In this document: one piece after another, positions 42,174 to 46,434 of the stretch
Layout: every line of letters begins with the position of its first letter
Numbering within the stretch: position 1 is the stretch's first letter
Assembly: GCA_903877935.1 (NCBI GenBank)
Contig: CAIRGA010000146.1
Span: 1-46,434 of the forward strand
Direction of reading: 5' to 3'
Source of the DNA: an uncultured Hyphomicrobiales bacterium
GTDB lineage: Bacteria > Pseudomonadota > Alphaproteobacteria > Rhizobiales > Beijerinckiaceae
DNA length: 46,434 nt
The notes under the pieces: model-generated
Databases searched by the model: none
What the model saw: only the letters and a program-made list of their open reading frames with translations
What the model was told of the DNA's origin: nothing
Made by a program: the position numbers and the translations under genes

Positions 42174-42569
42174 CTAGCGACGAAGATTCATCGATTCCAA
42201 TTTTGAGGCCAGAACCTGCGTCGAAAAAGGGGCAATGGCGTAGGCATTAACGCCTGCGTCCATCGCCTCAAAAAACTGCTTTGGCTCAGGATCTGTGGTG
42301 ACGACCATCACGGGTATCGTAGAGAGTAACGGATCTCCTCGCACCGTTCGCAATAAGTCATTGCCTCCCATCGGCTCCATGTTCCAATCCGTGATCAAAA
42401 TATCGGGCTTTGTCTCGCGTAACCGTGCCAGCGCATCAACGGGGTTTGTCATGCCCTCCATTTGGACAATGCCTATTTCACCTAGCATCCGCTTTAAAAC
42501 GGGCGTCGCCGTCTCTTTGGGATCAAGAATCAGCACCGTAAATGTAGGATCCATCCGCAACATCACCAT
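42174..42569 (-). CDS. Stand-alone CheY-like receiver protein
   Basis: PDILITDWNMEPMGGNDLLRTVR; VMVVTTDPEPKQFFEAMDAGVNAYAIAPF. Start may be Met at 42554. Confidence 0.85.
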   Translation of the reverse strand: MVMLRMDPTFTVLILDPKETATPVLKRMLGEIGIVQMEGMTNPVDALARLRETKPDILITDWNMEPMGGNDLLRTVRGDPLLSTIPVMVVTTDPEPKQFFEAMDAGVNAYAIAPFSTQVLASKLESMNLRR

Positions 42570-42750
42570 ACTCCCTATCGATACGCAGGAAGCTCATATA
42601 GGCGAACAGCGGTAAACGAAGCGCCAGCCATTTCGTTCAAATACGATCCAAGCCATACCAAAGAAACATCCGCCAGGCTCTTGACCAGCGGCGTCTCAGA
42701 CGCCACCGTCCGCCGCGTTTATGATTTTACACTGCATCCGATTGGTTCCG

Positions 42751-43752
42751 ATGTCTGATTCCGCCTTGCCATCCCCCTCAAAAGCCTCCCCGCTGATCAT
42801 TTGGCGAGGAAACGACCCCTTGCCTGCTGCGCTCACGCGCCCAATTGTGGTGATCGGTAATTTTGACGGACTGCATCGTGGCCATCGGGCGGTTATCGAA
42901 GCGGGGCGCTCCCTTGCCTTGGCATCAGGTCGACCGCTAACGGTCTTGACGTTTGATCCGCACCCCAGAAGCTATTTCCGCCCCGACGAGCCCGTTTTTC
43001 GGCTGACGCCTGACCCGTTAAAGGCCGCCATTCTCGGTCATTGGGGCGTCGACGGCCTCATCATTCTCACCTTTAATCCAGAGATGGCCGCCACAACGGC
43101 CGAAGATTTCGTCGAGAAAATCCTTTTTGGTGCAATCGACGCCGCAGGCATAGCTATCGGTCATGATTTTCATTTCGGCAAAGGCCGTCAGGGCTCGCCA
43201 AGCTTCATCGCCGAGCGTGCCAAGGTAAAACGCCGCGCCTCCATCATCGTTCCGCCACTCACCGCCTTTGACGAGCCGGTCTCGTCCACCGCCATCCGCA
43301 CGGCCTTGGCCGAAGGCGACCTGCAACACGCCAATCACCTTTTGGGCTATCGTTATCTCTTTCAGGCTGACGTCCGGCATGGCGAGAAAATCGGCCGAAC
43401 GCTTGGTTTTCCAACGGCCAATCTTCGTTTACCCCCCGAAAACAGCCTCATGGAAGGCATTTACGCCGTCCGCGTCGAAGTGGATGGTCACGTGCATAAC
43501 GGGGTTGCGAGCTTCGGCCGGCGCCCGACATTCGACAATGGCGCGCCTTTGTTCGAAATCTGGCTGATGGATTTCTTAGGGGATCTTTATGGCAAAACGC
43601 TCACCGTCGAATGCGTCAAACGCCAGCGTGGCGAGCTGAAATTTGATGGCGTCGAGGCGCTCATCGAGCAGATGCACAAGGATGCGGCGGAGGCACGGGC
43701 AATTTTGGCCGCCCCTCCAGCAGAAGATGCACCGAGCCTGTTGCCGCTGTAA
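42751..43752 (+). CDS. ribF: Bifunctional riboflavin kinase/FAD synthetase
   Basis: VVIGNFDGLHRGHRAVIEAGR; TFDPHPRSYF; GEKIGRTLGFPTANLRLP. Met at 42751 preferred over 42721. Confidence 0.93.
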   Translation: MSDSALPSPSKASPLIIWRGNDPLPAALTRPIVVIGNFDGLHRGHRAVIEAGRSLALASGRPLTVLTFDPHPRSYFRPDEPVFRLTPDPLKAAILGHWGVDGLIILTFNPEMAATTAEDFVEKILFGAIDAAGIAIGHDFHFGKGRQGSPSFIAERAKVKRRASIIVPPLTAFDEPVSSTAIRTALAEGDLQHANHLLGYRYLFQADVRHGEKIGRTLGFPTANLRLPPENSLMEGIYAVRVEVDGHVHNGVASFGRRPTFDNGAPLFEIWLMDFLGDLYGKTLTVECVKRQRGELKFDGVEALIEQMHKDAAEARAILAAPPAEDAPSLLPL

Positions 43753-43760
43753 CAAACCTT

Positions 43761-43922
43761 CCTTCTCCCCGGGAGAAGGTGTCGCGAAACGCGGCGGATG
43801 AGGGCCTAATGCTCCCCGCGATCGCTCAAAAATAGCCAAACCCAAATTTGTACCTAGGCAATCGCCGTTAGAACCTCATCCGGTCGCGTCCCGCGACCAC
43901 CTTCTCCTTCAAGGAGAAGGGC
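43761..43922. repeat. RIME/REP-like intergenic element: two inverted copies of CCTTCTCC(N)GGAGAAGG-TG-TCGCG-n-CGCG-CGGATGAGG
   Basis: 43761-43779 CCTTCTCCC-C-GGGAGAAGG followed by tgtcgcgaaacgcggcggatgagg; inverted copy cctcatccggtcgcgtcccgcgaccaCCTTCTCCTT-C-AAGGAGAAGG ends at 43920. Confidence 0.9.
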
Positions 43923-44061
43923 TCTTTCCTGAATTTTCTATCGGCCCAAGCCTGATATTCCCGTTCGTACTCCGACCTTCTACCCCATGGCATCTTACCC
44001 AAGAATGCGCTATTCGGCTGGTCTCGTTAAATTTGAAGCCGTCCTTGAGTAGCCCAACGCC

Positions 44062-46434
44062 ATGACCGATACCGCCCCTAAGCGCGATTATTCCGAGACC
44101 CTGTTTCTCCCGCAAACCGAATTTCCGATGCGCGCGGGCCTGCCGCAGCGCGAGCCGGAGCTGATTGCGCGCTGGAACAAGATGGATTTGTATAAGCGCC
44201 TGCGCGAAACCTCAGCCGGTCGCCCGCGCTTTGTGCTGCATGATGGCCCTCCCTACGCCAACGGCAACATCCATATCGGCCATGCGCTCAACAAGGTGCT
44301 GAAGGATTTGGTCACGCGCAGCCAGCAAATGCTGGGCTTTGACTCCAATTACGTCCCCGGCTGGGATTGCCACGGTCTGCCGATCGAATGGAAGATCGAG
44401 GAGCAATACCGCGCCAAGGGCAAAAACAAAGACGAAGTCCCCGTCATCGAATTCCGCAAAGAATGCCGCACCTTCGCCGAGCATTGGCTCTCCGTGCAGC
44501 GCGAAGAGTTCAAGCGTTTAGGGATTACGGGCGATTGGGATCATCCCTACTCGACGATGGCCTATCACGCCGAAGCGCAGATTGCGCGCGAGATCATGAA
44601 GTTCAAGGATAACGGGCTTTTGTATCGCGGCTCGAAGCCCGTGATGTGGTCGGTGGTTGAGAAGACGGCACTGGCCGAGGCGGAGATCGAGTATCACGAC
44701 CATACGAGTGATATGGTTTGGGTGAAGTTTCCGATTGTGCCACGCAATGACGGAACAATTGGAGGTATTCTTCGAGAAGATGATACAGACCTTGCTAAAA
44801 AAATAACAAATGCGATGTTAAATTCGTCAATTGTTATTTGGACAACAACACCTTGGACACTTCCAGGCAACCGTGCAATTTCTTATTCACTTAAAATTGA
44901 ATACGCTATCTATGAAGTTGTAAGCAATGATCGTGATTTTGGCCCGCGGATTGGCGAAACTTATGTTATCGCGAAAAAATTATTTTCGGCTGTAGAGCAA
45001 TCTTCAAAAATAGCTTTGAAACATCTTTATGATCTTCGGCCCGCAGATTTGTCGGGTTGGGTTTGTGCGCATCCGCTCGCGTCCCTCGGTTATAATTTCA
45101 TGGTTCCCCTTCTCGACGGCGATCACGTCACAGATGACGCTGGCACCGGGTTCGTCCACACCGCACCGGGCCATGGTCGCGAAGATTTTGAAATATGGAT
45201 GTCAGCCTCTACTCAAATTAAATTACAAATGTTCGGCATCGACACCCGCATCCCTTTCACCATCGATGATGACAGCATCTACACCAAGGAAGCCCCCGGC
45301 TTTGAGGGCAAGCGCGTTATCACCGAGAAGGGCGACAAGGGTGACGCGAATGAAGCCGTTATCAAGGCGCTCATCGACCAAGGCAATCTGGTTGCACGTG
45401 GCCGCTTGAAGCATCAATACCCGCATTCATGGCGCTCGAAAAAGCCGGTGATTTTCCGCAACACGCCGCAATGGTTTATTGCGATGGATAAGCCATTTAC
45501 CCTCGATGCTTCCTTCTCCCTGAGGGAGAAGGAAAGCGCTCACACGCTTCGCCAAACCGCCTTCAACGCGATCAAGCAAACCGAATGGGTGCCCGCAACA
45601 GGTGAGAACCGCATCACGGGCATGATCGAGAACAAGCCCGATTGGGTGATGTCGCGCCAACGCGCATGGGGCGTGCCAATCACGGTATTTGTGCATAAAG
45701 AAACCAAAGAACTTCTGCACGATCAACGCGTCGATGAAGCCATTGCCGCAGCCTTCGATATCGATGGTGGCGATGCGTGGTTTGCCGATGGTGCTAAGGA
45801 TCGCTTCTTAAAACCTTTCGGCCATAATCCCGACCACTATGACATGGTCATGGACGTGCTTGATGTGTGGTTTGATTCAGGCTCCACCCATTCCTATGTG
45901 CTCAACACGCCCGCCTATTTCCCGACGCTCGCGGGCATCCAACGCATCGTCGATGGCGGTAAAGACCGCGTGATGTATCTGGAAGGTTCCGATCAGCATC
46001 GTGGCTGGTTCCAGTCGTCGCTTTTAGAGAGCTGCGGCACGCGTGGTCGTGCGCCGTTTGATGTCGTTCTCACCCACGGTTTCGTGCTCGATGAGAAGGG
46101 CCAGAAGATGTCGAAGTCTTTGGGCAATGTCACCGCCCCGCAAGACATCATCAAAGACTCAGGCGCCGATATTTTGCGCCTCTGGGTGGCGGCAGCGGAC
46201 TATTCGGACGATCTGCGCATCGGCAAAGAAATCTTGAAAACCTTTGTCGAAACCTACCGCAAACTGCGCAACACGCTGCGCTGGATGCTGGGCACACTCG
46301 CTCATTACGATGCCGCCCACAGCATCAAGGCAGCCGACATGCCCGAGCTTGAACGCTTGATGTTGCACCGTTTGGCAGAACTCGCGCCGATCATCAGCAA
46401 AGCTTACGAGACCTATGATTATCGCAAGGTCATC
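44062..46434 (+). CDS. ileS: Isoleucyl-tRNA synthetase, 3' end truncated by the window
   Basis: Open frame for 791 codons to the window edge, hand-translated to about 45600 (not in the ORF track because no stop is reached): [72 protein letters not shown] (KMSKS) near 46100. Confidence 0.95.
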   Translation, partial: MTDTAPKRDYSETLFLPQTEFPMRAGLPQREPELIARWNKMDLYKRLRETSAGRPRFVLHDGPPYANGNIHIGHALNKVLKDLVTRSQQMLGFDSNYVPGWDCHGLPIEWKIEEQYRAKGKNKDEVPVIEFRKECRTFAEHWLSVQREEFKRLGITGDWDHPYSTMAYHAEAQIAREIMKFKDNGLLYRGSKPVMWSVVEKTALAEAEIEYHDHTSDMVWVKFPIVPRNDGTIGGILREDDTDLAKKITNAMLNSSIVIWTTTPWTLPGNRAISYSLKIEYAIYEVVSNDRDFGPRIGETYVIAKKLFSAVEQSSKIALKHLYDLRPADLSGWVCAHPLASLGYNFMVPLLDGDHVTDDAGTGFVHTAPGHGREDFEIWMSASTQIKLQMFGIDTRIPFTIDDDSIYTKEAPGFEGKRVITEKGDKGDANEAVIKALIDQGNLVARGRLKHQYPHSWRSKKPVIFRNTPQWFIAMDKPFTLDASFSLREKESAHTLRQTAFNAIKQTEWVPATGENRITGMIENKPDWVMSRQRAWGVPITVFVHKETKELLHDQRVDEAIAAAFDIDGGDAWFADGAKDRFLKPFGHNPDHYDMVMDVLDVWFDSGSTHSYVLNTPAYFPTLAGIQRIVDGGKDRVMYLEGSDQHRGWFQSSLLESCGTRGRAPFDVVLTHGFVLDEKGQKMSKSLGNVTAPQDIIKDSGADILRLWVAAADYSDDLRIGKEILKTFVETYRKLRNTLRWMLGTLAHYDAAHSIKAADMPELERLMLHRLAELAPIISKAYETYDYRKVI
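45510..45534. repeat. REP/RIME-like palindrome inside ileS
   Basis: TTCCTTCTCCCT-G-AGGGAGAAGGAA, 12-bp perfect arms with 1-nt centre, same core as the intergenic element at 43761-43922; translated as part of [13 protein letters not shown]. Confidence 0.8.

Overview
This looks like a chromosomal, mostly housekeeping window from an alphaproteobacterium, probably Hyphomicrobiales-like. The lineage is inferred from MucR, CcrM, hisZ-hisG, the petABC layout and RIME-like repeats. About 40 protein-coding genes can be supported. They include mucR, sodB, rplY-pth-ychF, apt/mtnP, petABC, trmL, hemF, ilvE, cobT, a P450, ccrM, rnhB, a SplB-like radical SAM gene, speB, an SbmA/YddA-like ABC transporter, hisG/hisZ/hisS, a VapBC-like toxin-antitoxin pair, a TipF-like degenerate EAL protein, ribF and a 3'-truncated ileS. 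No rRNA, tRNA, CRISPR, phage or transposase was seen, and I see no large undescribed multi-gene system. The best second-look items are: (1) a perfect alphaproteobacterial LexA/SOS motif (GTTC-N7-GTTC) in front of the radical SAM-rnhB pair; (2) an ileS gene with a sharply AT-rich editing-domain patch and an in-frame REP/RIME-like palindrome; (3) two intergenic arrays with strict 7-nt periodicity; (4) two head-to-tail 12-bp palindromes as a probable toxin-antitoxin operator; (5) a terminator-like hairpin in the rplY 5' leader; (6) a perfect 32-bp inverted repeat between hemF and ilvE; and (7) GANTC and CtrA-like sites upstream of ccrM. All family assignments come from reading motifs in the translations; no database search was run.
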